DNA of 64,000 nt from the NCBI RefSeq assembly GCF_003353175.1, contig NZ_QHKS01000008.1, positions 248,001 through 312,000 on the forward strand, read 5' to 3'. The stretch comes from Paraburkholderia lacunae (lineage in GTDB: Bacteria; Pseudomonadota; Gammaproteobacteria; Burkholderiales; Burkholderiaceae). Under the pieces are notes generated by a model. The model had not been told where the DNA came from. It made no database searches and saw only the letters and a list, made by a program, of their open reading frames with translations. Shown here piece after piece: positions 16,130 through 25,998 of the stretch. Each line of letters opens with the position of its first letter. Position 1 is the first letter of the stretch. The translations under genes and the position numbers were made by a program.

Positions 16130-18498
16130 GTGGTTCCTTCCGCGCGCTGCGCGCGTTCTTGTGGCGACAGGCCCGCGTTGGCGGCAGCCTGCGCACGTTC
16201 ACGTTCGAGATTGCGTTCGAGTTGCGACTTTGCCGCCATATAAGGCTTGGGCCACGTCACGTCGAGATAGCCAATTTTTGCGGCTTCGTTCAATGTCCAA
16301 GACGGATTCGCCAGATGCGGACGCGCGATCGCGCAGAGATCGGCCCGGCCCGCCGCGATGATGCTGTTCACGTGATCGGCTTCGGAGATCGCACCGACCG
16401 CGATCGTCGCGATGCCGGCTTCGTTGCGCACGCGGTCCGCGAAGGGCGTCTGAAACATGCGGCCGAACACAGGTTTTTCATCCTTGCTGACCTGGCCCGA
16501 CGACACGTCGATCATGTCTGCGCCCGCTGCCTTGAACGCGCGTGCGATTTCAACCGCGTCGTCAGGCGTCGTGCCGCCGTCGACCCAATCGTGCGCGGAT
16601 ATGCGCACCGAGATGGGCTTGTCTTGCGGCCAGACCGCGCGTATCGATTCGAAGACCCGCAGCGGGTAGCGCAGACGGTTTTCCAGCGAACCGCCGTATT
16701 CGTCGGTGCGATGGTTGGTCAACGGCGACAGGAAGCTCGACAGAAAGTAGCCGTGTGCGCAGTGCAGTTCGAGCCAATCGAAACCGGCTTCGTTGGCCAT
16801 TTGCGTGGCGCGGACGAATTGCGCTTCGATCTCGCGCAGATCGTCTCGAGTCGCTTCGCGCGAGTGTTGGCTGACGCCGCACAGATATTGCTGTGGCGAT
16901 GCGGAGATGAGCGGCCAGTTGCCTTCGGCGAGCGGTTGATCGATGCCGTCCCACGCGACGCGGGTCGAACCTTTGGCGCCGGAATGGCCGAGCTGCATGC
17001 CGATCTTCGCATCCGACTGACGATGCACGAGATCGACGATGCGCTTCCAGGCGGTGAGGTGTTCCGGCGCATACATGCCCGGACAAGCGGGCGTGATGCG
17101 CGCTTCCGGCGACACGCAGGTCATTTCCGTCATCACCAGCGCGGCGCCGCCCATCGCGCGAGCGCCTAGATGCATCAGGTGATAGTCGCCGGCGATGCCG
17201 TTTTCAGCGGAGTATTGCGCCATCGGCGAGACGACCACGCGGTTCTTCAATGTGACGCCGCGCAGCTTGAACGGCGTGAACATCGGCGGGACGGAATGCT
17301 TTTCCGGTGCGCGTTCTACGCCCGAGCGCCGCGCGAGCCAGTCTTCGAAGCCCGACAGGTAACGCGCGTCGCGCTCGCGCAGATTCTCGTGCGAAATACG
17401 CTGCGAGCGGGTGAGCAACGAATACGCAAACTGTTCAGGCTCGAACGACGTATAGCGGTCGACATGCTCGAACCATTCCGTCGAATTGCGCGCGGCGTTC
17501 TGAATACGCAGTACGTCGATGCTGCGCACGTCCGTGTAGTGCTTCAGCGCGGCGGGCAAATCGCCGGGGTGGGCGCCGATGCTGTTGGCGAGCTCGATCG
17601 AATCTTCAAGCGCGAGCTTGGTGCCGGAGCCGATCGAGAAATGCGCGGTGTGCGCCGCGTCGCCCATCAACACGATCGGCGTTTGAGTGCCATCGGCGTT
17701 ATTGCGCCAATGCACCCATTCCTCGTTGACGACGCGCGGAAAGCGGATCCATTGCGACGAACCGCGCAGATGCGCTGCGTTCGACAGCAGCGCGTTGCCG
17801 TCCAGATACTTCGCGAAGAGTTTTTCGCAAAAGGCGATGCTGTCTTCCTTGCTCATCTCGTCGAGACCGGCGGCGCGCCATACGCGCTCCGGCGTTTCGA
17901 CGATGAAAGTCGAGGTCTGATCGTCGAAGCGATAGGCATGCGCCTGGAACCAGCCGAATTTGGTTTCTTCGAAGGCGAAGGTGAAGGCGTCGAAGAGTTT
18001 TTTGGTGCCGAGCCAGACGAAGCGGCAGTCGCGCACGTCGATGTTCGGTTTATACGTGGCCGCGTGCTTCTGACGGATTGCGCTGTTGGCGCCGTCGCAG
18101 GCGACGATCAGGTCGGCCTGGTAGGCCGTGTCGTCTGTCACCTGGGTTTCGAAGACCAGTTTGACGCCGAGTTCCTCGCAGCGTGCTTGCAGGATATTCA
18201 GCAGACGTTTGCGGCCGATGCCGCAAAAGCCGTGACCCGACGAGCGAATCTGCTTGCCGCGGAAATGGATCTCGATGTCGTCCCAGTGATTGAAGGCGTC
18301 GAGGATCGCGTCGGCGCTTGGCGCGTCCGCGGCGCGCAGGTTGCCGAGGGTTTGGTCGGAGAAGACGACGCCCCAGCCGAACGTGTCATACGGGCGGTTG
18401 CGCTCGACTACCGTGACGTCATACGCCGGGTTCCGGCCCTTCATCAACAAGCCGAAGTACAACCCAGCCGGGCCGCCGCCGATACAGACGATGCGCAT
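16126..18498 (-). CDS. 2-aminobenzoyl-CoA monooxygenase/reductase-like fusion (FAD monooxygenase + Old Yellow Enzyme)
   Basis: 790 residues with two domains. Residues 1-~390 are an FAD aromatic monooxygenase ([10 protein letters not shown] at the N-terminus, and [23 protein letters not shown]). Residues ~405-770 are an OYE-type flavin reductase ([46 protein letters not shown]). This fusion is known from 2-aminobenzoyl-CoA monooxygenase/reductase and is also annotated as salicylyl-CoA 5-hydroxylase/oxidoreductase. It hydroxylates and then reduces the aromatic CoA ester, destroying aromaticity. First gene of the operon, with a strong promoter at 18533-18561. The neighbouring CoA ligase and RidA favour anthranilate over salicylate. 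Confidence 0.9.
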   Translation of the reverse strand: MRIVCIGGGPAGLYFGLLMKGRNPAYDVTVVERNRPYDTFGWGVVFSDQTLGNLRAADAPSADAILDAFNHWDDIEIHFRGKQIRSSGHGFCGIGRKRLLNILQARCEELGVKLVFETQVTDDTAYQADLIVACDGANSAIRQKHAATYKPNIDVRDCRFVWLGTKKLFDAFTFAFEETKFGWFQAHAYRFDDQTSTFIVETPERVWRAAGLDEMSKEDSIAFCEKLFAKYLDGNALLSNAAHLRGSSQWIRFPRVVNEEWVHWRNNADGTQTPIVLMGDAAHTAHFSIGSGTKLALEDSIELANSIGAHPGDLPAALKHYTDVRSIDVLRIQNAARNSTEWFEHVDRYTSFEPEQFAYSLLTRSQRISHENLRERDARYLSGFEDWLARRSGVERAPEKHSVPPMFTPFKLRGVTLKNRVVVSPMAQYSAENGIAGDYHLMHLGARAMGGAALVMTEMTCVSPEARITPACPGMYAPEHLTAWKRIVDLVHRQSDAKIGMQLGHSGAKGSTRVAWDGIDQPLAEGNWPLISASPQQYLCGVSQHSREATRDDLREIEAQFVRATQMANEAGFDWLELHCAHGYFLSSFLSPLTNHRTDEYGGSLENRLRYPLRVFESIRAVWPQDKPISVRISAHDWVDGGTTPDDAVEIARAFKAAGADMIDVSSGQVSKDEKPVFGRMFQTPFADRVRNEAGIATIAVGAISEADHVNSIIAAGRADLCAIARPHLANPSWTLNEAAKIGYLDVTWPKPYMAAKSQLERNLERERAQAAANAGLSPQERAQRAEGTT

Positions 18499-18532
18499 GC
18501 TTGTTCCCCAATGTGGACTCTGCTATTGGGGT

Positions 18533-18561
18533 AATTTAGGCTTCGATAGTTTAAGTGTCAA
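18533..18561 (-). promoter_or_regulatory. Sigma70-type promoter of the anthranilate operon
   Basis: On the minus strand, TTGACA (revcomp of 18556-18561) is followed after exactly 17 bases by TAAATT (revcomp of 18533-18538), about 35 bp upstream of the monooxygenase/reductase start. The match to consensus and the position are good. The operon's MarR protein may bind nearby, but no clear palindrome was identified. Confidence 0.7.
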
Positions 18562-18938
18562 GTAAATATTCGTGCGTTGCAGTCGTATGGCTCCCGGCTG
18601 TGGTCTGAAAGAATAAAGTCCGTCACGAGATTGCTCGCAATGTGGACTGTGGGGGCGTGCGACGGAGCTGTTTCCGGGACGGGCACGGATCTAGGCCAGG
18701 CTGCAGGACAGCCCCGGTGGAGTGAAAGACGCCAGGATTTTGCCAAGTTCGGGTTGGTCCGCTGTGGCGTTGCGTTTTTTTGTACAACAGCTCTGCGCCC
18801 AAGCCTGAATTACCGACTTTGATATTCAAGCCGTATATGCCCACCAGCCCTTGTACAACGTCTGTGAGCTACGCAGAAAACCGCCGCATGAAACTTGACG
18901 TAGCATCGTTTCGTGCGGCCAGCGCCGGCCGCGCCAGA
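18562..18938. other. Intergenic stretch, no supported gene
   Basis: About 380 bp between the anthranilate operon promoter and the integrase remnant. Short frames exist on both strands, but none has a good start, ribosome site or recognisable motif. It is probably decayed DNA belonging to the same eroded element as the recombinase fragment. Confidence 0.5.
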
Positions 18939-19075
18939 TTTCCGTCTGTTCCGAAAGCTCAGCGCGTCATCGACTTGGATGCCAAAGTACCTGATTGCGC
19001 TTTCAACCTTGCTATGGCCGGGCAACAACTGGACTGCCCTGAGGTTCTTCGTGCGTTTGTAGATTAGGGTTCCCG
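18939..19075 (-). pseudogene. C-terminal remnant of a tyrosine recombinase/integrase
   Basis: The minus-strand translation contains KRTKNLRAVQLLPGHSKVES, then AIRYFGIQVDDAL. This matches the box II region of small tyrosine recombinases, with the HxxR-type environment (GHSKVES) and the nucleophile Tyr (RYFGI). No matching N-terminal catalytic region is present upstream in any frame, so it is a fragment. It sits ~60 bp from an orphan ParA gene and suggests past mobile-element activity. Confidence 0.65.
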
Positions 19076-19131
19076 TCCGCCGCCTCAGGTATGCTGAGCG
19101 CTTTTGGACAGCTTCCATTCAGGGGGAGAAT

Positions 19132-19896
19132 ATGCGGCGCGTCGTATTCAATCAGAAAGGTGGCGTAGGCAAATCGACCATTGTATGTAACCTGGCGGCA
19201 ATCAGCGCCAGCGAAGGCATGCGCACACTGGTCATCGACCTGGATGCCCAGGCGAATTCAAGCCAATATCTGCTCGGCTCGCAGGCCGGCGAGGTCAATC
19301 CCACCGTCGCGGGCTTCTTTGAAACCGCGTTGACGTTCAGCTTCAGGCCTGTGGAAGTCACGTCGTTCATTCATCCGACGCCGTTCGAGAACCTCGACGT
19401 CATGCCTGCTCATCCTGATCTGGACACATTGCATGGCAAACTGGAATCACGTTACAAGATCTACAAGTTACGCGACGCGCTGAACGAGCTCGACATGTAT
19501 GACGCGATTTATATCGACACGCCGCCTGCGTTGAACTTCTACACACGCTCCGCGCTGATCGCGGTCGAGCGTTGCCTGATTCCGTTCGATTGTGATGATT
19601 TTTCCCGTCGCGCGCTTTACACGTTGTTGGAAAATGTGAAGGAGATCCAGCAGGATCACAATGTCGCGCTGGAGGTGGAAGGGATTGTCATCAACCAGTT
19701 TCAACCTCGCGCGAGCCTGCCCCAGAAACTGGTCGATGAGCTTGTCGGTGAGGGCTTGCCGGTGCTGGCTTCGCGCCTGTCGTCGTCCGTGAAGATCCGC
19801 GAATCGCATCAGCAGGCAACACCCCTCATTCATCTCGATCCGGGACACAAACTTTCGCAGGAATATCGGGCCTTGCATCGTGAATTGGCCGAATAG
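19132..19896 (+). CDS. ParA family partition ATPase (orphan, no ParB beside it)
   Basis: 254 residues with the deviant Walker A of ParA/MinD ATPases (QKGGVGKSTI at 8-17), Walker A' region VIDLDAQANSSQYLLG, and Walker B-like IYIDTPPALNFYTRSAL. ParA proteins form nucleotide-dependent dimers on DNA and move cargo. No ParB or centromere repeats are seen next to it. The chromosome's own parAB is expected elsewhere, so this copy may be a plasmid or island relic or may position another cargo. Confidence 0.9.
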   Translation: MRRVVFNQKGGVGKSTIVCNLAAISASEGMRTLVIDLDAQANSSQYLLGSQAGEVNPTVAGFFETALTFSFRPVEVTSFIHPTPFENLDVMPAHPDLDTLHGKLESRYKIYKLRDALNELDMYDAIYIDTPPALNFYTRSALIAVERCLIPFDCDDFSRRALYTLLENVKEIQQDHNVALEVEGIVINQFQPRASLPQKLVDELVGEGLPVLASRLSSSVKIRESHQQATPLIHLDPGHKLSQEYRALHRELAE

Positions 19897-20025
19897 AGGG
19901 GAGTCGGCGGACAAGCACCCGCGGCCCATCTTCAGACATTGATCGATGCGCTGGCACGGACGCTTGAACGTCTACCTGGATGCGTAGACGCCGACGTTTG
20001 CGTGCCGGCGCCGCTACGATGGCGG

Positions 20026-20736
20026 TCACTGCTCCGCGCTGGCGCCCGTTAGGGCCCGTACCCGGCTTTCATCGGCGGCGAGCGCACGCGCATCGCCTGA
20101 ATAGACGATGCCGCCATCGTCCAGCACGTAAGCATAGTCGGCGATCTCGAGACTCACGCGTGCATTCTGTTCGACCAGCAGTACTGAGATCCCCTCATCG
20201 CGCATCTGCGACACGACTCGAAACACCTCCCGAACGATCAGTGGGGCGAGGCCCTGCGATGGCTCGTCGAGAATGAGCAGCCGGGGATTGAGCAGGAGAG
20301 CGCGGGCAATCGACAGCATCTCCTGCTCGCCGCCGGAGAGCAGGCGCCCGCGGCTGAACTTGCGCTCGGCGAGGCGTGGAAACAGCTCGTAGATCCGCGC
20401 GATCGTCCACGGTCCGCCGCGCTCCAGCGGGACCTTCAGATTTTCCTCGACACTGAGATTGGCGAAGATTCTTCGTCCCTCGGGCACGTAGCCGACGCCG
20501 CGCGCGGCGATCTGGAAGGTCGGCCAGCGCGTGGTATCCGCCCCGAAGATCGTCACGCGCCCCTGGCGGGCGGGCGTCAAACCCACGAGAGTACGCAAGG
20601 TCGTGGTCTTGCCGGCTCCGTTGCGGCCCAGCAATGCCGTGATCCGGCCTTCCTCGACCTCCAGGCTCACGCCATGCAGGATATGGCTCTTGCCGTAGTA
20701 GGTATGCAGCCCCTCGGCGGTCAGCGCGGCGGTCAT
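20026..20736 (-). CDS. livF: ABC transporter ATPase, LivF type
   Basis: About 236 residues with Walker A GRNGAGKTTT, signature LSGGEQEMLSIARALL, and Walker B LLILDEPSQGLAP. The short form and the GVGYVPEGRRIFANLSVEENL segment are typical of LivF. It energises import with LivG. The start at 20736 is chosen because the ATPase domain begins there; upstream in-frame codons do not look coding. Last gene of the SBP-LivH-LivM-LivG-LivF operon. Confidence 0.92.
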   Translation of the reverse strand: MTAALTAEGLHTYYGKSHILHGVSLEVEEGRITALLGRNGAGKTTTLRTLVGLTPARQGRVTIFGADTTRWPTFQIAARGVGYVPEGRRIFANLSVEENLKVPLERGGPWTIARIYELFPRLAERKFSRGRLLSGGEQEMLSIARALLLNPRLLILDEPSQGLAPLIVREVFRVVSQMRDEGISVLLVEQNARVSLEIADYAYVLDDGGIVYSGDARALAADESRVRALTGASAEQ

Positions 20737-20818
20737 TTGAGCCCCCACGCGCGGCACTTCGTGTCCTCGCTGCCCCCCAAGGGGGCGTGAGCTTGCTTGG
20801 AGCGGTCCGGCGCGGCGC

Positions 20819-21568
20819 TCATGCTGCGTTACCCAGATAGGCGGCCTGGACGGCCTCGTTTGAAGCGATCTGCTCCGGCGAGCCTTCGGCGAGGACGCTG
20901 CCCTGGTCGAGCACCGTGATTCGATCGGCCAGATGGAAGACCACGCGCATGTCATGCTCGATCAGCACGATGGTGAAATTGCGGTCGCCATGCAGGCGGC
21001 GCACGAGTTGCGTAATCTCATGAGTCTCCTGATCGCCCATGCCGGCGGTGGGCTCGTCGAGCAGCAACAGGCGCGGCCGCAGCGCCAGCGCCATCGCGAT
21101 TTCGGCAACCCGCTGGTCACCGTGCGGCAGTTCTCCGACCAGCCGGTGCGATTTGCCGGCAAGGCCCGTGAGCTCGAGCGTCTCCTCGACGTGACGACGA
21201 ACCCGCGCCCGCTCGGTGCTGCCGATCCACGGGCGCAAGCGAAAACCCTCCGTCACTTCCGCACTGATGCACACGTTCTCGAATACCGTCAGTTCGGGAA
21301 AAATCTCGGTGATCTGGAACGTGCGGGCGATGCCGGCCGCCACGCGCCGATACGCAGGAAGCGCGGTGATGTCGAGACCGTCGAACACGATGGTTCCCAT
21401 GCTCGGCGGGAAAAAGCCACTGATGAGATTGAAGAAAGTGGTCTTGCCGGCGCCGTTCGGCCCGATGACAGCGCGCAGCTCGCCCTTCTCGACCGTGAGC
21501 GATACGTCGCGCACCGCGGCCAGGCTGCCGAAGCGCTTGCTGACGGACCTGACTTCGAGCACGCTCAT
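20819..21568 (-). CDS. livG: ABC transporter ATPase, LivG type
   Basis: 249 residues: Walker A GPNGAGKTTFFNLISG, LivG-type stretch GIARTFQITEIFPELTVFENV, an unusual signature segment (LPHGDQRVAEIAMALALRP) in place of LSGG, and Walker B LLLLDEPTAGMG. The ATG at 21568 overlaps the LivM stop by four bases. It pairs with LivF as the second ATPase of a HAAT-family importer. Confidence 0.92.
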   Translation of the reverse strand: MSVLEVRSVSKRFGSLAAVRDVSLTVEKGELRAVIGPNGAGKTTFFNLISGFFPPSMGTIVFDGLDITALPAYRRVAAGIARTFQITEIFPELTVFENVCISAEVTEGFRLRPWIGSTERARVRRHVEETLELTGLAGKSHRLVGELPHGDQRVAEIAMALALRPRLLLLDEPTAGMGDQETHEITQLVRRLHGDRNFTIVLIEHDMRVVFHLADRITVLDQGSVLAEGSPEQIASNEAVQAAYLGNAA

Positions 21569-22527
21569 GAGTCGCTCCTGCGCTGAATGAAGCCGAGTAG
21601 CCCGCGTGGGAAAAACAGCACGATCGCGACGAACAGCATGCCGACGAACGACATCCAATTGACCGTGACGCTCGACAGATAATCCTGCAGCACGACGAAT
21701 ACCGCGGCGCCGAGCAGCGGTCCCCACAAGCTGCGCATGCCGCCCATGACCGCCATCATCACGAAATCGCCCGACTGACTGTAGTGCAGCCCGCGCGGAT
21801 CGGCAAAGTTGTTCAGGAGAGCGTAGAGCGCGCCGGCGAACCCCATGAAGAAGCAGGACAGCGTGAAGGCGATCCAGATATGCTGGTCGACGGGAATGCC
21901 GAGAAAGCGCGCCCGCCGCTCGTTTTCACGGATTGCGATCATGGTGCGACCGAACGGGGAGCGCAGGATGAAACCCATCGCGCCGATCACCAGCGCAAGG
22001 CAGAACAGCACGAAGTAGTAGAACGCGTCGGCGTTCGACAGGATGTCGATCCGGGCGACGCCGAGATCGAGCGGCTGGCGCGAAAAGCCGCGCAACCCGT
22101 CGTCGCCGCCGGTGACGGAGCTCCATTGGAAGGCGATGTAATAGAAGACCTGCCCGAAGGCGATGGTGACCATCGCGAAGTAGACGCCGCGTCGCCGCGC
22201 GATGAGCGCGCCCAGCAGCATCCCGGCAATGCCGCCGAGCAGCGTGCCGCACAGCAGCGCGAGCGGCGTGCTCGGCGCGAGAAACTTCAGCGCGAGGCCG
22301 GCGCCATAGGCGCCGAGCCCGAAATACGCCGCGTGCCCGAAGGACAGCACACCGGTGAAGCCGAGCAGGAAGTTCACCGACATGGCTGCCAGTCCGAGCA
22401 CGAGCACGCGTGTGCCGAGCGCGGTGTAGCCGCCGAGCAGCGGCATCCAGTAGGGCGCCAGCAAGAGCACTGCCCAGAGTGCTGCGATGACGACCAGCCG
22501 GGGAGGGTGGAGGTAGTCGCTCATCAA
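21565..22527 (-). CDS. livM: ABC transporter permease, LivM type
   Basis: 320 residues, mostly membrane helices, with the LivM hallmark VNFLLGFTGVLSFGHAAYFGLGAYGAG and a C-terminal GMLFVAIVLFFPRGLLG. It forms the inner-membrane channel with LivH. It overlaps LivG (ATGA) and LivH (22524-22527), so the operon is translationally coupled. Confidence 0.92.
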   Translation of the reverse strand: MMSDYLHPPRLVVIAALWAVLLLAPYWMPLLGGYTALGTRVLVLGLAAMSVNFLLGFTGVLSFGHAAYFGLGAYGAGLALKFLAPSTPLALLCGTLLGGIAGMLLGALIARRRGVYFAMVTIAFGQVFYYIAFQWSSVTGGDDGLRGFSRQPLDLGVARIDILSNADAFYYFVLFCLALVIGAMGFILRSPFGRTMIAIRENERRARFLGIPVDQHIWIAFTLSCFFMGFAGALYALLNNFADPRGLHYSQSGDFVMMAVMGGMRSLWGPLLGAAVFVVLQDYLSSVTVNWMSFVGMLFVAIVLFFPRGLLGFIQRRSDS

Positions 22528-23393
22528 GTCATCATGCCTTCTTCGCCGAGCAGGCCGCGCGGCCGGATCAGCAAAACCACAGCCATCAGCACGTACATGA
22601 TGGCCTCGCTCGCCGCAGGGAGGAACACCGCGGTGATGCCCGAGGCGACGCCGATCAGCAAGCCGCCGAGCAGCGTACCGGTGAGGCTGCCCACCCCGCC
22701 GACGATGATGGCGATGAAGCTCGGCATCAGGAGGCCGGTTCCCATCGTCGGCTCCAGCCCGAGCTGGCCCGCGGCGAGCACGCCGCTCAAACCGGCGAGA
22801 AAGATGCCGACCGCGAAGTTGAGCGCGCGCAGCCTGCCCACGTTGATGCCGAGCGCCGCAACGGTCTCGAGGTCGAGCGTGCCGGCCCGGATGCGTATGC
22901 CGAGCCGGCTGTAGCGCAACAGCATGAAGAGCAGTGCAACCGCGATAGTGACGGTGCCGACCATGAACAGGCGGTAGCCGGTAATGAAGAAGAGGTCGTT
23001 GCTCAAGGGCTGGGCCAACGCGGTCGGAATGGTCACGGGCTTGCCCTGCGCACCCCAGATGAAGCGGGTGCCGTCCTCGATCATGAAGGCGAGGCCGAAC
23101 GTCAGCAGCAGACTGTAGAGCGGATCGCGCCCGTAGACGCGTCTGATGAGCACACGCTCGACGGCGAGACCGATGACGGCCGTGCAGATCGGCGCGATCA
23201 GCAATGCACCCCAGAACCCGACATACGGCGTGATCGTATAGGCAATGTAGCCGCCGATCACGAGAAAGCCGCCATGGGCGAAGTTGATCACGTTGCTCAA
23301 GTTGAGAATGAGCGACAGGCCAAGCGCCATCAGTACGTAAAACGCGCCGATGATCAGCCCGTTGGTGACGTTGAAAAGGAGTAGTTGAGTCAT
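22524..23393 (-). CDS. livH: ABC transporter permease, LivH type
   Basis: About 289 residues of hydrophobic helices with the LivH segment LGLSLILNLSNVINFAHGGFLVIGGY and the C-terminal VVLLIRPRGLLGEEGMMT. The start at 23393 (MTQLLLFNVTNGLIIGAFY) is taken because the family begins there; longer in-frame starts add polar residues. Confidence 0.92.
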   Translation of the reverse strand: MTQLLLFNVTNGLIIGAFYVLMALGLSLILNLSNVINFAHGGFLVIGGYIAYTITPYVGFWGALLIAPICTAVIGLAVERVLIRRVYGRDPLYSLLLTFGLAFMIEDGTRFIWGAQGKPVTIPTALAQPLSNDLFFITGYRLFMVGTVTIAVALLFMLLRYSRLGIRIRAGTLDLETVAALGINVGRLRALNFAVGIFLAGLSGVLAAGQLGLEPTMGTGLLMPSFIAIIVGGVGSLTGTLLGGLLIGVASGITAVFLPAASEAIMYVLMAVVLLIRPRGLLGEEGMMT

Positions 23394-23524
23394 CGGCCGC
23401 TCATGTCCTGACGCAACCCGTGCACGAGCCGCGTCGGGCAGCTTGGGCCGCTGTGTCGCCACGCCTGCGTGGCAAGTTTATGGCAACGGTTTCCGGCACG
23501 CCCGCGCCGACCCCGTCCGCGGGA

Positions 23525-24787
23525 TCAGACCGGCCACTGAAGCTTGCAGCCGGTCGCGGCTTCGGGCGGCGCAGTCTTGTCGCCGGCGACCACGCGCTCG
23601 ACACGAAACAGATCCTCCGGGTCGCCCGCCGGCTGAGACAGCGCTTCGCCGACGAACGAGGAGGTCATCAGCTGATGGTCTCCCTTGCGGTAGTAGCACT
23701 TGTTGGGCTGCAGCTTGACGTCGTCCGCGAGTTCGAACCCGCCGAGCGCCTCGGCGAGCTTCTTCGCATCGAGGCTCTTTTCCTTGTTGGCGACCGCGGC
23801 GAGCGTATGAACCGATGTGTAGCCGAACCAGTGGCGTGCAGTGGGGACCTTGCCGCCATTCATCTTGCGGATGTCGGCGACGAACTTCTCGACGCCCGCG
23901 ACACCCGGTTGCTTCCAGTACCACTCGAACATCCAGATGCCGACACGCGCCTCCGGTGGCATCGCCGCGAGCGATTCGAGTTCCTGCTGAAGCCCGGCAA
24001 CGTGGATCTGCTTGCCGATGCCGAACTGCGCGATCTGCTTCAGGCAGTTGACCATGTCGGAACCTTGCGGCAGCACCAGCAGAACATCGGGGTTGGCGGC
24101 GCGCGCCTTGATCAGGTACGCGGAGAAATCGGTCGTGCCGAGCGGCGTGAGCTCGTTGCCGGTCATCGTGCCGCCGAGCTTTTGCAAATCCGCCAGCGCG
24201 GCCTTCTGCAGCGTATGGCCGAAGGCGTAGTCCGGCGTAATGAAATGCCACTTCTTGCCGTACTTGGTGAAGAGGAGGTCCGCGACCGCGTTGGCCTCCA
24301 TGCTGGTCGTATTGCAGACGCGAAATACGTTCCACTTGCAATCGCTGCCCGTGATCGTGTCGGTGTGGCCGCCCGAGACGATGTGCAACACCTTCTTCTC
24401 GTTGGTGACCTGGGCGATTGCCTGGGCGATGCCGGAATTCACGTCGCCGATCAGAAACGTGACCTGGTCGCGATCGATCAGCTTGCGCGCCTTCTGCACG
24501 CCGGTGCCGACGTCGTTCGCCGAGTCTTCCACCAGTAGTTCGATGGGGCGCCCGAGAATGCCGCCGTTGGCGTTGACCTGCTGCACGGCGAGCCTGGCGC
24601 CCGTCACTTCATTCTGTGCAACTGCAGCATAAACGCCGGTCAACGGATCGACCATGCCGATGCGCAGCGGCGACTCGCCGCGTGCCTTGATGATGAAGGG
24701 TGAGGCGAGCTGCAGCACTGCGGCAGCAGCGGCCCCCTTGAGCACCGTGCGACGACCGACGGCGCGGATATGACCCGGAGCTTTCAT
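23525..24787 (-). CDS. Branched-chain amino-acid-type ABC substrate-binding protein (Tat signal)
   Basis: 420 residues. The N-terminus carries a twin-arginine-like leader (VGRRTVLKGAAAAAVLQLASPF). The mature part is a Leu/Ile/Val-binding type periplasmic protein (LRIGMVDPLTGVYAAVAQNE ... PNPDV-type hinge in ARAANPDVLLVLPQG). HAAT binding proteins also carry amides, urea and aromatic acids, so leucine transport should not be assumed. First gene of the operon; its neighbour in the opposite direction is a ParA gene, giving no substrate clue. Confidence 0.9.
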   Translation of the reverse strand: MKAPGHIRAVGRRTVLKGAAAAAVLQLASPFIIKARGESPLRIGMVDPLTGVYAAVAQNEVTGARLAVQQVNANGGILGRPIELLVEDSANDVGTGVQKARKLIDRDQVTFLIGDVNSGIAQAIAQVTNEKKVLHIVSGGHTDTITGSDCKWNVFRVCNTTSMEANAVADLLFTKYGKKWHFITPDYAFGHTLQKAALADLQKLGGTMTGNELTPLGTTDFSAYLIKARAANPDVLLVLPQGSDMVNCLKQIAQFGIGKQIHVAGLQQELESLAAMPPEARVGIWMFEWYWKQPGVAGVEKFVADIRKMNGGKVPTARHWFGYTSVHTLAAVANKEKSLDAKKLAEALGGFELADDVKLQPNKCYYRKGDHQLMTSSFVGEALSQPAGDPEDLFRVERVVAGDKTAPPEAATGCKLQWPV

Positions 24788-25130
24788 AGGGGTTCTCCCT
24801 GATTTTTCTCATGTAGAACCGGTCAAGCGCTTGAATCCCGAACCGAAGCGTGAGCATCTTCGGTCTATACAATCTTGATCTTGTTAAATGGGATTCACAA
24901 GTCATCGTTATCCCGCCGGCCGGCTAACGGCTATCCGTTTTCGCGAGGTGCCAACAACGGGTTGGAGTCGATGTCCCCCTCACTCTCCCCGGAGATGGAC
25001 ACGGTACTCGAAGCATGAAATATCTGATCAAACGACCGCATCATGCATCCGCGGCCAGGAAACTTCGGGATGCTTGTCGAGCAAGATGGTGACGATCTCA
25101 CCCTGCAGTGCAGTGATGGCGTAGGCGAGG
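24788..25130. other. Intergenic stretch, no supported gene
   Basis: About 340 bp that must hold the promoter of the liv-type operon. No clear -35/-10 pair was found. A short minus-strand frame (25022-25135: DHNLAYAITALQGEIVTILLDKH...) reads like protein but has no start or recognised family and may be a gene tail. Confidence 0.45.
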
Positions 25131-25562
25131 TTATGGTCGATTGGTTTGGGCAGAGCGTTGCTCGGCCAGAGCGAAGATCTTCATGCCAATGAGCATGGCG
25201 ATGACAAACAGTATCGCTTTCGACTCGCCGCTGCCGGCGCTCACGAGGGCCGGTCCCGGGCAAAAACCTGCCAGACCCCAGCCTGCACCGAATAGTGCGC
25301 TGCCGGCAAGCAAGCGACGGTCGACGCGCGTTGAGGCAGGCATTGACATCGGTGCGCCCAACAGGCTGTGCTTGAGCTGGCGCGCAACCGTGAAGCCAGC
25401 GAAGCCGATTGCAATCGCACCGGCCATGACGAATGCCAGTGACGGGTCCCAGTTGCCGGCGACGTCGAGAAAGCCCAGCACCTTCGCAGGGTTCGCCATG
25501 CCGGACACGATCAGTCCCACGCCGAATATCAGCCCGGCCAGCAGCGCGTTTAGCTTCAGCAT
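25131..25562 (-). CDS. YeeE/YedE-like membrane protein (DUF6691 type), half-transporter
   Basis: 143 residues with about four hydrophobic segments and the conserved Gly-rich pattern GLIFGVGLIVSGMANPAKVLGFLDV and GAGWGLAGFCPGPALVSAG. This family is the second half of a YeeE/YedE-type pair associated with sulfur-compound (thiosulfate or persulfide-related) transport. The start at 25562 follows the other half gene by 1 bp, so the two should be made together. Confidence 0.88.
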   Translation of the reverse strand: MLKLNALLAGLIFGVGLIVSGMANPAKVLGFLDVAGNWDPSLAFVMAGAIAIGFAGFTVARQLKHSLLGAPMSMPASTRVDRRLLAGSALFGAGWGLAGFCPGPALVSAGSGESKAILFVIAMLIGMKIFALAEQRSAQTNRP

Positions 25563-25563
25563 G

Positions 25564-25998
25564 TCAAAACCCCAGTAGATGACGCGCAACGAAGACAGTG
25601 CCAAAGCCCACCGCCATGAACGTTGCCGTGGCGGCAAGCGAGCGAACCGAACCGCGTGAGAGACCGCATACTCCGTGACCGCTGGTGCAACCCGACCCAT
25701 AGCGGGTACCGATCCCAACCAGCAGGCCAGCTACAACGAGCACAGGCGGCGACGATGCAATCGTCACGGCGGGTAGCGGCGCAAAAAGCTTGAAGACCCA
25801 CGGCGCGGCGAACAATCCGAGCACGAATGCAGCGCGCCAGGCGCGATCGCCGGAGGCCGATTCGAGCAGGCCGCCCAGAATCCCGCTGATGCCGGCGATG
25901 CGGCCGTTTCCAAGTACGAGCAGCGCCGCCGCAAGCCCGATCAACAAGCCCCCGGCCAGCGCGGGGAGGGGCGCGAAGTGGGCGACATCGAGGCTCAT
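25564..25998 (-). CDS. YeeE/YedE family membrane protein, half-transporter
   Basis: 144 residues with the family motif [20 protein letters not shown] (Gly-Cys-Thr-Ser-Gly-His), whose cysteines are thought to handle the sulfur substrate. Its ATG overlaps the ArsR stop by four bases, and the DUF6691 partner follows after 1 bp. The two half-proteins together correspond to one full YeeE. Confidence 0.9.
   Translation of the reverse strand: MSLDVAHFAPLPALAGGLLIGLAAALLVLGNGRIAGISGILGGLLESASGDRAWRAAFVLGLFAAPWVFKLFAPLPAVTIASSPPVLVVAGLLVGIGTRYGSGCTSGHGVCGLSRGSVRSLAATATFMAVGFGTVFVARHLLGF

Noticed and set aside
20026..24787. Assigning leucine/isoleucine/valine as the transported substrate
   Set aside because: HAAT importers carry many ligands; nothing in the neighbourhood fixes the substrate.
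25022..25135. Short protein-like frame DHNLAYAITALQGEIV... on the minus strand
   Set aside because: No start codon or family match; could be a gene tail but too short to call.
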